Assembly (NCBI GenBank): GCA_964034945.1
Contig: OZ035960.1
Location: 110,925,324 to 110,989,323 of the forward strand
Length of the DNA: 64,000 nucleotides
Direction of reading: 5' to 3'
Source: Chrysopilus asiliformis
Taxonomy: Eukaryota > Arthropoda > Insecta > Diptera > Rhagionidae
Under the pieces are notes generated by a model. The model was given only the letters and a program-made list of their open reading frames with translations, had not been told where the DNA came from and ran no database searches. Made by a program: the position numbers and the translations under genes. Positions 1-10,600 of this stretch are shown here, piece by piece. Within the stretch, counting starts at the first letter, position 1; each line of letters begins with the position of its first letter.

Positions 1-210
1 TACCGGTAATAGCGTTAGTACTCTGTGAAGAAATTGGCCGTTAGTATTTTAAAAAAAATACGAATTGTATTTCATTAATTTTTCACTTTTACAAAACCGA
101 AATGTTTCTAGTAGTCTATAACAAAAACTGACAGTTTTTTCAGTTTAAAATTTTAAAAAAATATTAAAAGCCAAATTTTACGTGTTTTAATTTGGATAAA
201 AAAAATTGTT

Positions 211-260
211 AGCTTTATATACTTTTAGTTTAATTTTAAGTTTAATTTAGTATCAAAATT
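211..260 (+). promoter_or_regulatory. Candidate core promoter (TATA-like) of the SDH-fusion gene
   Basis: A TATATAC motif lies at about 216-222, roughly 75 bp before the start codon at 296, followed by an initiator-like TATCAAAA near 251. The spacing is reasonable for a short 5' UTR. The sequence is AT-rich, so such motifs arise often by chance. Confidence 0.22.
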
Positions 261-295
261 TAGAAGACGAAAATTTCAGTGATTAAGAAAATCAA

Positions 296-331
296 ATGGC
301 ATTTTTAAACATTTTACAAGGCCCTATTAAG
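296..331 (+). CDS. SDH-fusion gene, exon 1 (start codon)
   Basis: The ATG at 296 gives MAFLNILQGPIK and ends at a GTATAG donor (332). The downstream reading frame has no closer ATG in its first part: the codon at 403 is TTG. A spliced start is therefore the best solution. The intron 332-384 is 53 nt, typical of fly short introns. Confidence 0.75.
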
Positions 332-3300
332 GTATAGTTTTAAATTTTCTGTTTTTGAAATGATTTTCTTTTTATTATTTTTAGGTCGTAATTGAAGGAC
401 ATTTGGGAAGTAACAGAATTTTGGGTTTTCAAAAATTATGGCAAATGAATGGACTGCAGAACAAAAATTCCATTGAAAAAAGTTTCGGAAAGTTTTATTC
501 ATTAATTGCGAGTAGCAACAAAAATAAGGAAACTGAAAAAAATAGTCCGTGTAAACAACTTTCAAATAGAAATTCGCCTCAAATCTCAAACATTTTAGCC
601 GTCATTTCAAACTCGCATAACTCCAGTGGCACTAGCAAATCGCTATTTCGCGATGAATTTGTAATTCCCCCAACTTTGGAAAAAACTTTAGGTTATGGTA
701 TAAAATCTTTAAAATTCGAGGTTAGTTCCGACAAAACAAGTTTGAATAATAAAAATGTGGGAGATATCGATCAAAATGCTGAATATTTCACCAATCATAT
801 TCAAATTGACAATACTGCGAGTTTAAAAAATAGTGGTCGATTATTTAAAAATACCTTGAACAATCAAATTGTTAGAAACTTTAGTCAGTCGTCTTACAAA
901 ATGGCGGCATCCAAAGATTCAAAGGATCAGGGCTGTGAAAAGGTTGCGTTTACCTGCGAATCTGAAAAATCCAAAAATGCGAAAAAATCAGAAACCAAAA
1001 GTTTAGAAACAAAAAAGAAAGATGATTACAGGAAAATTGACTGTTTCTCATTAATGAAAGAACAAGAAGCATTGGAAAAAGAAAATATTGAGACAACTCC
1101 CAAGGAAAACTCTTGTGATTGTTTTCCATTGAGTATATCGGATCCAAAAAATAATAAATATTTGAGAAAAAAGGATATTGTGAAAGAGAAACAACCAAAT
1201 CTGAATTTAACGCAAAGAAATATGAAAATTACGAGAAAAACTGTTGAAAAACAATTGAAAAAAGAAAAATCTGATGAGTGTTACCAGCCTAAAGTCGATC
1301 CAAAAGATGTCAAGTGTCAAAAGTTGGAATTTAAGTGTGAACACCTTAAAAGAAAGAAAAAAGAAGCAAAAAAAGGGGACACAGTGAAAAAAGAATACAG
1401 AAAAATAGACTGTGCTGGTATTACCAAATCTAAAAACGATGGAAGGCGATGTTATTCTACATTTAATGAAAAACTAGTACTGGGAAATTGTCAGAATTTA
1501 AATTCAAGCTCTAGAAAAAATCGTTATGCAACTTCAACTCAAGGAAAGGAAACAAAAAATGATGCAAATTCGGAGATAATCCCTGAAAAACTCATTAAAA
1601 AGGAAAAATTGAATTTGAATGTTGAAAATGGTGGTAATCAAACTCCAATCAATGAAAGTGAGGCAGAAAATTATGTTTTAAAATTCAGAAATGAAAATTT
1701 GGAAAATGGCGATTTAAGTTATGAAGACACGAATGAAAATAAGAAGAAGCATGAAAACTTTTATACTCTTAATGCAATTAAATTAGAAATATTGAATAAA
1801 AATCCAACTTTAGAAAACTTTGTGAAAAACGATTCAAAAATTACAAATGAAAATAGTGATATTTCTGTTAATTTACCACAATCTAAATGTTTGAAGCAAC
1901 AAAGCTCTGTTTCTGATGTGAAAACTCAAAATTTGCCAATTGTTGCGCAGAATATTTCAGAAAATGTCGATGAATCGGATTTCATAGATGATGGAAATTG
2001 GGAAAACTCAATTCAAAATCCGGATTTGGCAATGGAAACACCTAATGCCAGCGAAATATTGACACAATCGGCTGATGACATCTCAATAAGTACACCAAGT
2101 AGCAAAAAAGACATGAAAAATATTAACTCAAAAAATGCAAGCTCTAAAAAATTTGAAACTATTTCAAAAGCGATAAGAAATGAAAAAAAATTGAACGTTC
2201 TTAATAATAATTCTTACAATGTAGATCATGTGACTATCTCTAAATCAACAAAAAAAATTGAAAATTTAAAACGATCCAATAACGGTACTTTAGTCAAATG
2301 TGTGAAATTGAAAAATTATCGTGATAGTTCTAGTGACGTAAATTCTAAGAAATCAATACAGCCTGACAACACTGGCGATAAAAAATTGAAAATTGTGGAA
2401 GAACTAAATCTTCAAATGCTTGAAAATTCATCAAAAAATGATAAGCCGAACGAAAAGAAATTGAAAGCCGCAAAAAAGCGGTACAGATCAAGAAGTAAAT
2501 CAAGACAAGTAAAAAACCGAACACACAAAAATTTAAATACTAAGAATTTTGATTTAGTAATAAAAAAGTATTCAACTCATGCTCCTAGTGCGACTTGCAA
2601 TCAAATGCCTGCAAGTTCAAAAAATGTAACGGGACTGGTACCAGTATTGAATGCAGAAACTGGGAAAAAAATGACCGATAGCAAAAATTATACCTTGAGA
2701 ATCACTGGACCACGACAGATTGAACTGCAGAAAATTGAAATGCCGAAAATGTCTGATAACGGTAAGTGTAATACCGTTATATTTTTCCAATAGTTGTGTC
2801 TACAAATAATATGTTAAAAGAATTTTAGACCTCAATTTTTGAGTTGCCAATTTATTACCTAATTTTAATATGTAAAAAAAATTAAAGTTTTTTTGAAATA
2901 TGGACTAAAAAGAAGGAAAATAATTTTCTTGGGCGCCATTTATCAGAAATATAAACGAGATATAGATTTTTTTGATTTTGTTATGCTTTTATTCCGCTTT
3001 TATTTCTGATTACACAACGCCCATTTTGTCAAGTTAATTGGATATTTAGAAGTGTGTCAAAATTCGGTTACAGATTTGACCCTGACAAACTTCGGTTACA
3101 GTTTTTACCCTGACAAACAGACAAAAAAGCAAGCTAAATAAAAGCTTTTAAAAATGGCATCCGAATTAAAATTGGATTAAATGATTTGATATTTTGCGTT
3201 ATTTTAATCGCAAATTCACATCTTTTTTCACAGATGTTTTAGTAAAAATGCACTCGGTTGGAATATGTGGATCCGATGTGTACATGTACGAAAAAGGAAT

Positions 3301-4385
3301 TATTTGTCACGACGAAAAACTCGAAAATCAAATTACCCTAGGCCATGAAGGCTCAGGAATCGTAGATAGGGTAATTTTGGTCTTTAGGGTAATTTTTAAC
3401 ACTTATAAAATGATGGACCACTTTTTAGGTTGGAAGAAATGTAAAACACTTGAAAATTGGTGATCCCGTTGCGATTGAACCAGGAATTTCATGTCACAAA
3501 TGCTCACAATGCAAACACGGCTTGTGTAATTTATGCAATCAAATGAAATTTAATGGCCTTTTTGCTTCATTTTGCTCCCACCCCGCAGAATTTTGTCATA
3601 AAATACCAAAAGGTATCCCATTAGAGCAAGCGGCCATTTTACATCCGTTATCACTTTCAATTCACGCCAGCAAATTGGCGAAAATCTCGCCTGGTTCAAA
3701 GGTTTTAATATTGGGTACATGTCCGATAGGATTAACTATGATAATGGCCGCTAGAGCGATGGGAGCTGATCAAATTATTGTCGTTGGTGAGTACTGTTAT
3801 AATTTTTGTTTACTAAAATGGCTGTTTGTAATGAGAAAATGTTTTAGATTCTTTGGAAAAACATTTGCAAGTAGCCAGAAGCCTTTGTGCTGATAGATGC
3901 ATTCAAATAACACATAAAATGGACGCAAATGAAATTGCAGAGCGAATTTTATCTGAGACGAATTGCCAGCCGAATGTCGTAATGGATTGCTGTGGATCTA
4001 CAGAAACCGTTAATATTGCAGTAAACACTTTAACGCCAGGTGGCGTTAATGTAATCGTTGGTGGTCACGATGAATTCGTAAATTATCCGTTACTTCCAGC
4101 GTTAACAAAGGAACTTGTGGTTAAGACTAGTTTTCGGGCATGCAATACGTGAGTTAATTTTAAGCTTTGTTGGAGAATCAAAATTCTTAAAAAATATTTT
4201 TCTAATAACCAACAATTTTTCTAATTTCCAGTTATCCCATAGCAATTGAGATGGTTCGAAAAGGTCGTGCTAATTTGGGTAAATTAATCACACATAAATA
4301 TGACTTAACGGAAGGCACAACTGCTTTTAATGTTGCTCTAAACGAGAGGAATTCAAAGGCCCTTAAAATATTAGTAAAATGTTAA
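296..4385 (+). CDS. Lys/Asn-rich protein fused to a sorbitol dehydrogenase-like MDR domain (six exons)
   Basis: Exons 296-331, 385-2761, 3234-3370, 3429-3786, 3848-4148 and 4232-4385 join in frame to 1,120 codons plus stop. The ATG at 296 opens a 12-codon exon that splices in phase 0 into the long exon. Residues 1 to about 775 are low-complexity, rich in Lys, Asn and Ser, with a duplicated Cys block ending in YRKIDC (residues 196-232 and 323-355). Residues about 776-1120 follow the polyol dehydrogenase family (zinc MDR; sorbitol to fructose with NAD): KMHSVGICGSDV with the catalytic Cys, LGHEGSG with the His-Glu pair, a C-x2-C-x2-C-x7-C structural-zinc loop in CHKCSQCKHGLCNLC, a Rossmann segment and FRACNTYP near the end. 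Two key positions differ: the usual EPLS reads HPLS (AILHPLS), and the GxGPIG glycine motif reads GTCPIG. Catalysis is therefore doubtful. The domain call is firm; the role of the extension is unknown. Confidence 0.9.
385..2761 (+). CDS. SDH-fusion gene, exon 2 (Lys/Asn-rich extension)
   Basis: Begins after a TTTTTAG acceptor with VVIEGHLGSN, in phase 0. It runs uninterrupted for 792 codons and ends with the first MDR strand (YTLRITGPRQIELQ), then a GTAAGT donor at 2762 in phase 1. The fusion of extension and enzyme domain lies within this single exon, so it is not a splice-prediction artefact. A cluster of Lys/Arg with RSRSKSR sits near 2490. Confidence 0.9.
2762..3233 (+). other. Intron 2 of the SDH-fusion gene, with a repeat-like segment
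   Basis: 472 nt, AT-rich, no coding content. Its 3' half (about 3040-3155) resembles 7225-7312 in a collagen intron: both have a GTCAAAATT...GA..TTGACCC core followed by AATAAAAGCTT. This suggests a shared dispersed repeat. The long intron within an otherwise compact gene probably reflects this insertion. Confidence 0.5.
3234..3370 (+). CDS. SDH-fusion gene, exon 3 (catalytic zinc Cys and GHE)
   Basis: Enters in phase 1 and reads DVLVKMHSVGICGSDVYMYE, then LGHEGSGIVDR. It carries the catalytic-zinc Cys and the His-Glu pair of the polyol dehydrogenase family. It leaves in phase 0 at a GTAATT donor; the next intron is 58 nt. Confidence 0.9.
3429..3786 (+). CDS. SDH-fusion gene, exon 4 (structural zinc loop, Rossmann start)
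   Basis: Reads VGRNVKHLKIGDPVAIEPG, then CHKCSQCKHGLCNLC, whose first, second, third and fifth cysteines fit the structural-zinc spacing. The loop after it is a few residues shorter than usual for the family. AILHPLSLSIHA replaces the common LLEPLSVGIHA, and GTCPIG replaces GAGPIG. Leaves in phase 1. Confidence 0.9.
3848..4148 (+). CDS. SDH-fusion gene, exon 5 (nucleotide-binding half)
   Basis: Completes the acidic end of the second Rossmann strand (VVDS), expected for NAD preference, and continues through DCCGSTETV, LTPGGVNVIVGG and TSFRACNT. Donor GTGAGT at 4149, phase 2. Confidence 0.9.
4232..4385 (+). CDS. SDH-fusion gene, exon 6 (C-terminus)
   Basis: Starts YPIAIEMVRKGRANLGKLIT and ends KALKILVKC with TAA at 4383-4385. 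It matches the closing helix and strand region of polyol dehydrogenases, so the domain is full-length at its C-terminus. Confidence 0.9.
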
Positions 4386-4440
4386 CCTAAAAAAACAATA
4401 GATTTAATTTAAATTTTGCCAAAATTTTCATTAAAACTTT

Positions 4441-4446
4441 AATAAA
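4441..4446 (+). terminator. Poly(A) signal of the SDH-fusion gene
   Basis: AATAAA 56 nt after the stop codon, followed by T-rich DNA. The opposing gene has its own signal 47 bp further on. Confidence 0.6.
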
Positions 4447-4492
4447 TATGAATTCTACTGAATGAAAATAATTCAACTTTGTGAAAATGTGT

Positions 4493-4498
4493 TTTATT
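4493..4498 (-). terminator. Poly(A) signal of the collagen gene
   Basis: Minus-strand AATAAA (TTTATT on plus) about 50 nt beyond the collagen stop. With the plus-strand signal at 4441 this makes a tightly packed convergent 3' end. Confidence 0.6.
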
Positions 4499-4547
4499 TG
4501 TCTATTAAGTCACAATTAATAGTAAATTAAAATCGAAATATTAAAAT

Positions 4548-4672
4548 CTATCCCTTAATATTAACTGGACCCTTGCTCTGTTGTTGCATTGGATAAGCGT
4601 AGGGAATAGCGTTATATGAACAATCTGGACAAATACCTGGTGCCCCAGGAGGTCCCCTTGGGCCAATTGCAC
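4548..4672 (-). CDS. Collagen, last exon (C-terminal tail)
   Basis: Gly-X-Y ends in GAPGICPDC, followed by [18 protein letters not shown] and VNIKG, with TAG at 4548-4550. The two close cysteines could disulphide-link chains, as in FACIT C-termini. Acceptor CT on plus at 4673-4674. Confidence 0.85.
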
Positions 4673-7600
4673 CTAAATTTAAAAAAGGATAAAGTTAATG
4701 GAAATTCTAAATCAGGGAGCCTATCATGTATCTCGAATCGAAAATAAAATCGACTCAGAACACCGCACTCGAAAACAAATTGCATTCTTATCATTTACTG
4801 CAATAAATTATTCAAAAAAGGGACCTGCTGCCGATTGTATAAAAGTCTGGATACAAATATACCTGCATATATTCACTTTCAGCAAAAAGAAATAATAACT
4901 CACCCGGTCGCCCACTATCACCCTTGTTTCCTTGTCTACCAGGTATTCCATCATTTCCGTGTCCTGGCAACCCAGGCGGTCCGGGGGGACCTGATAAACC
5001 AACTCGACCAACTCCGTCCTCCCCTCTATCTCCCTTTTCCCCATTATCGCCACGAGGTCCTTGATTTCCTTGAGATCCTGGTTGCCCTGGTATACCCGGA
5101 TATCCTCTTTCTCCTTGGCCGCCTCGAGGACCGGGTTCTCCTAAATATATTTTGTGGTTAGATTTCTTTTATTCAAAAAACTTAAATCAATCGTTATACC
5201 CGCTGTACCTGGTGGTCCGGGTGGCCCAGGTCTTCCTCTTGCTCTTTGCGGTTGTGGGGCAGGTATTGCCAAGAAGTTTACAGACATTTCCGCAATGTGG
5301 TCTAAAGTTTGGAGAGATTTTGTATAAAACCAATAAAAATATAATTTTCGGATTAGGGGTTGTTCATAAAATATTATGTCACGCTAATTTCCAGCTTTTC
5401 GAACTTCGCTTTTTGATGGAAAGATGCTTGAGGTTAACGAATGTATGAAAATCGAAGTCATGGTTCTTACTGAATTATAGGCTATCTGAAACAAAATCTT
5501 GCTGGTTCCAAAACCACTCACCCATTACTATTGCCCGACAGAGGTCGCGCACCTCGGATTCCGTAATACCACGTTGCGGAGCAGGATAAGATTCCATGAA
5601 ACCACCGGGAGTTCCTGGGATACCAGGTGGACCAGGGGGTCCTGGAGGACCTTCTCGTCCTGGAACACCTGGCATTCCAGTTTGACCTTCTGGACCTCTT
5701 TCTCCATCTATGGGATAAGATACTTTCTTAATTTAATTGTTTTCTTTTCATTATAACAAGATTTTTCCATAATTTTAATTCGCGTTGTTTTAAAGCATTA
5801 ATAAAAATACATAATATTATAAATTAAAAGTCAATTAGTAATTTGATTAAAGGCGCCCACAAACGAGAAACCTTGTTCTCAACGTTGTTGTCAATTTGCC
5901 GTGTTGAAGTCGGCGTTGAACGTCTGTGGGCATGTTGGTGGTTGATGTAATGTTGAAAACATGGTTAAGCTGAGATCAAAAAATTTGGAACGGCGGCCGG
6001 AGCCTAATGTTGGTAACCATGTTGAAGTGTCTGTGCCAAAAGCGGATAACCAGGTTAACACAATGTTGAAAACAAGGTTTCCCATAATACCTTCTAAGGT
6101 TAACGATTATTTTTTAATAAGTGTCCTACAAACCTGCTCCCCTTTCTCCTGGCATTCCCGTACTTCCCTGATGACCGTGGTATCTGTAATAAATATATAC
6201 TTTCAATCAAGTAACGCATCCAATTTAAATATTTTTATTGATGTTTTGCAAGGTATACTAAAGATTCAATTCCCACTGGCAGATTTTTTTTGGGGCTCCG
6301 AAATTTGTTCTTGGTTTCTTATCTTCATTTATCTAATTTTTGGTTTTGAGTTATTGATGCAGAATGACTCGTTGACTAAATGTCTTAGGTCTACAAGAAA
6401 TACTCGCCATGAAAGAGCTGTTGTAACATATTTGTACTCACAAAATGTAGTAAATCATTTTTTTTTTAAAATACTATTGTCGTAAATGAGCACGAAGATG
6501 TTAAATATAATACTTTATTTACGCGTCCTACATACCTGTGCTCGGCTATGTGTTCGCTCTCTGTTATGTACTTGGTGATGATTTCTCCAGGGGGGCCGGG
6601 GGGACCACTTGGACCCGTCGCTCCCGGAGGTCCCTGCGGTCCCAAGAACCCTGGTGCGCCATGAGGGCCGGCAGGACCGTTTTCACCCGGATATCCCCTG
6701 GGGCCAGTTGGCCCCGCGCCCCCCACTTCACCAGGTTCACCTTTCAATCCGCGAAGTCCTGTAAGTCCAATGTGTCCATCTGTGCCAGGTGGTCCTTGAT
6801 TGCCCGGGGGACCTTCCTTTCCTATTGCGCCTGATAGTCCAATAGGTCCCTTAAAAAGCAAATTATATTTTTGATAATTAAATCCGAATCTTACGTATAA
6901 ATATTATAACCCGCGTTCAGGTGCAACTGATCTATCATGCACAACTCGCCCATATTTTCTACAAAAAGGCCGACATTCGGTAAATTGGAGGAAAAAGAAA
7001 ATCACTTTATGGGCACAGGACCTTCCGTTGTCCTAGCAGACTTTTTCGCGTCAGAATCGGATTAAGCGATCTGTAAAACCTGTAGATATAATTTTTCCCG
7101 GAAAATTTCAGGAATAGGATAATTACGTTATCCTTTCAGAACCTTCCGTTATCGGTATATGGACGAAATAGTGAAAATATTGTATTGTTACCAGATACCT
7201 ATGTGTGCAAAATTTCAAGTCAATTACAAGACTAGAAGTGGGTCAAAATTAGATTACGAGATTCGACCCATACAAACATAAATTCAAACAAGTGAAACTT
7301 AATAAAAGCTTGCAAGAATACAGCCCCCTAACACTAGTAAGAAAATTTGAACTTTTTTTTCAGAATTCTGAATGCGACAAAACTTTTTAATATATTTCCA
7401 ACTCTTTAGTGCGAGATTTTGGGTTCGAACTGAAAAAAACCATGGATAAAAACTGGGTGTTTAATGAATAGTTAGTTACAAGAGAAAGCTGAAAGTTTAA
7501 ACCAAAAGGAAATGTAAATCCGTTACTTACAGGTCGACCGTCCAAACCAGTCGGGCCTGGTAATCCTATTGATCCTTTGGCGCCTGGTTCTCCTTTGGGA

Positions 7601-10600
7601 CCAGGTTTTCCGAGAAACACTTCTTCCCCGCTGAAATCAAATAAATATTAATTATTTCAAATAAATAACAATATGTGTATTGTTTCTTTAATATTTACAT
7701 AAATTATTTTAAAATGACAAATGCTGAAAATAAAATAATATAGGGTAGGGCTGGACTGTTTGATAAAGCTTGAATTTCTCGGTAAATATATGTGATTTTC
7801 TCAGTGATTTTTAAATATTATTGGAGTTATAGAATATTTATTTCATAATTAATTTACTACCTAGCGTAATCTATTTGTGGGCCGCCATTTCCTGCAGGAC
7901 CTGGGGGTCCTGGTTCACCAGGTGCCCCAGACAATCCGGGTATACCTCAAGTTTGAAAAAAAACCATTAACTTTATTCATAGAATGAAGATAAGCTAATT
8001 TACCCGGAGTTCCCCTCTCACCAGGAAGTCCTCTTTCTCCATAGTCTCCTTTATCTCCTTTAGTTCCGTTGAAACCAGTTCGTCCTCTTGGTCCTGGTAC
8101 TCCAGTCGTTGGATATATCTGTTCAGCTGGTTTTCCTGGTATACCTGGTGTCCCTTTTTCACCTGGCTCTCCCTTTTCACCATGGTGACCCGTGCGACCT
8201 GAATTTTGCAGTAAATTGCAGTGAAATACAGTGAAAACCGGTTAAAACGACATTGAAGAGTGCGAAAAATTTTGTCTTCATAGCTTGTACATCGTAATAA
8301 CCTCAATTTTGGTCGTTATAAGTGATATATACATACACCCCAATTCAGGTAGTCGTGTCTCTTTTAACAAGACTCGTTTAGCAATTTTTTGTTGGTAGAA
8401 AAGCACTAACAATAGCACGTAAAACTACTCTTGTCGAAAGCGACAAGACTATCAGATACGGGGTGATAGTATTTTAATTTTTTCCCGAAAATTTCGTCGT
8501 TATAACCGATGTCGCTATAAACGATTTTCATCGTATTTTAACATTAAGTACCCTGAATTCCGTGTCCTGGTGTCCCTGGAACACCTGGAAGTCCCTGCTG
8601 TCCGGGTGGGCCTGGGAGACCTAAAGCTCCTTTTTCTCCTTTCGCTGCAGCTCCAGCTCCTATACCCGGTCGACCTGGCGAACCCGGTTCTCCTTTTTGT
8701 CCTGCGTAACCCGGTGGTCCATGAGGTCCCGGATGTCCCTTAATTAAGAATTTTTCGTTGACTATTTTGTGAAATATTCACTTCGAAATACGTACATCAG
8801 TTCCATTGAATCCCGGGAAACCTCTGGGGCATTGTTCGGGACACTGTATTGGACCAGGACCAAATGGTTTTTCTGTTGGTTGTTCCGGCAAGACATCGTA
8901 TTTCTAATTTGACATTTTGTTTAAATTAAATTGGAAACAAATAATTATTTTGGACAATTTTACCGGAATCTCATCACAGTTTTCTCGCTCCGGTCGGGTA
9001 GCATCGCAACTTATCACCATCCATTGAAGGATGATCTAAATTTTAATAAAAACTTTAATGTTTTTTTTTAGGTTACTGCCAAAAATAAGAAAGAAAAACC
9101 ATACAGGAACCGTTGTGTGATGATGGACTAACTGCGCAACAGTAAAATATCCCTCTGTGTGATCAAAAGGTCCTCTGGGCTCCAAAAGTGCGTAATATTC
9201 TCCAGTTGGACCCCGAACTAGTTTACAATCCACCCATAGCGTAACTGTGTCCTGAGTTACTCCCAACATGATTTTGTGCCAATTCGTATCAAAGAGCTGA
9301 AAATGTTTGCTTTAATCGCAAAGCTCCTAAAACCCTATAAATGTGCTCACCCTAGACTCAACGAAACTGATTGTTTGCAAACGACCATCGTATCTGGGAA
9401 GCGTCAGCTCCAATGTATATTTCAAAGGATTAAAAACGACACTCAGCTGGGATTGATGGGAATAATCCGTTAGATGGAAGAGATACCATGATTCTAATGG
9501 TATAATAGGAGTACGATAGGTGCATTCGAATGAGAACTCATGGGGGATTCCACGTGGGAATGCGTTGTACGATTGAATTGTTAAATTGGATTCCTTCTCC
9601 AAATGGTATGCAGTTTGAAGACCACTGGATCCTGACACCTGGCTCACGCCTTCATAGTAATAACTGTGCTCATCTAAATGATATTCGCGGATCAAGTCGA
9701 AGGTGTGTAAGTCAGGATCTCCAGTCTGCCATCGTCCACACGGACTGTAGTCTTCTTGCGCTTTTGTAACTGAAAGGATTTTTTTTTGTGTTTTTTAATC
9801 GATTTAAGTACGGGGGTCAATTGTTTCAGTAAAAATTCAAATTTCTGTTTTTTTCAGAATCACTTTATTTTTTTCATTTTTTTTTTGGGAAATTTTATCG
9901 ATTTTAAGTGAATTTTCATAAATACTTACCTAATATATTGTTATCTAATGCCAGTAATGCTAAACTCGTAACTAATCTGAAAACGTTAAAATAATTTCCA
10001 ATGAAAATATAAGAACAGCTACTAGTGCAAGGGAACAAAATTTTGGCAGAAATTAAAATCCAATTTAATTAGGGCTTTTCAAATAGGAATTGGATATATG
10101 GAGATTATAAGCACATTCTGTCGTATTAAAAATATTGCAAATATTGCGCGAAAATCAGAAAAACTTTTCCATTTGTATGGGAGAGGTAAAGCGTGGTTAG
10201 GGTTGCCATCATCTTCGGCGATACAGCTCTCGAAGAGCCTCAATTGAGGTTTCATAACAATTTCTTCTCTGCTTCGCACCTACAATTTTACATGGATTGC
10301 GAATCATCGATGAATTACAACATTTGTAAGGTTTTTACGCTGCAACTCATCAACAGCAGAGGTCGTGATATCAATCTAACACCATGCAACAACTATCCCT
10401 ACTTATTTCATAAAGCAAGTTGAGTGGACTTGAATCGAGAATTGAACAACCGACCTCTGGAATACGGGCCGAGTAGTTGACCACTTGGACAGGGTTGCCA
10501 TGTGTCGTCTTTTCCCTGAACTTTTTAAGAATGCCCGGGGAGGGTTTTTACATATATCCAGGGGTTTAAAACATGTCAGGGGAAATCGTTTTAAGTTGCT

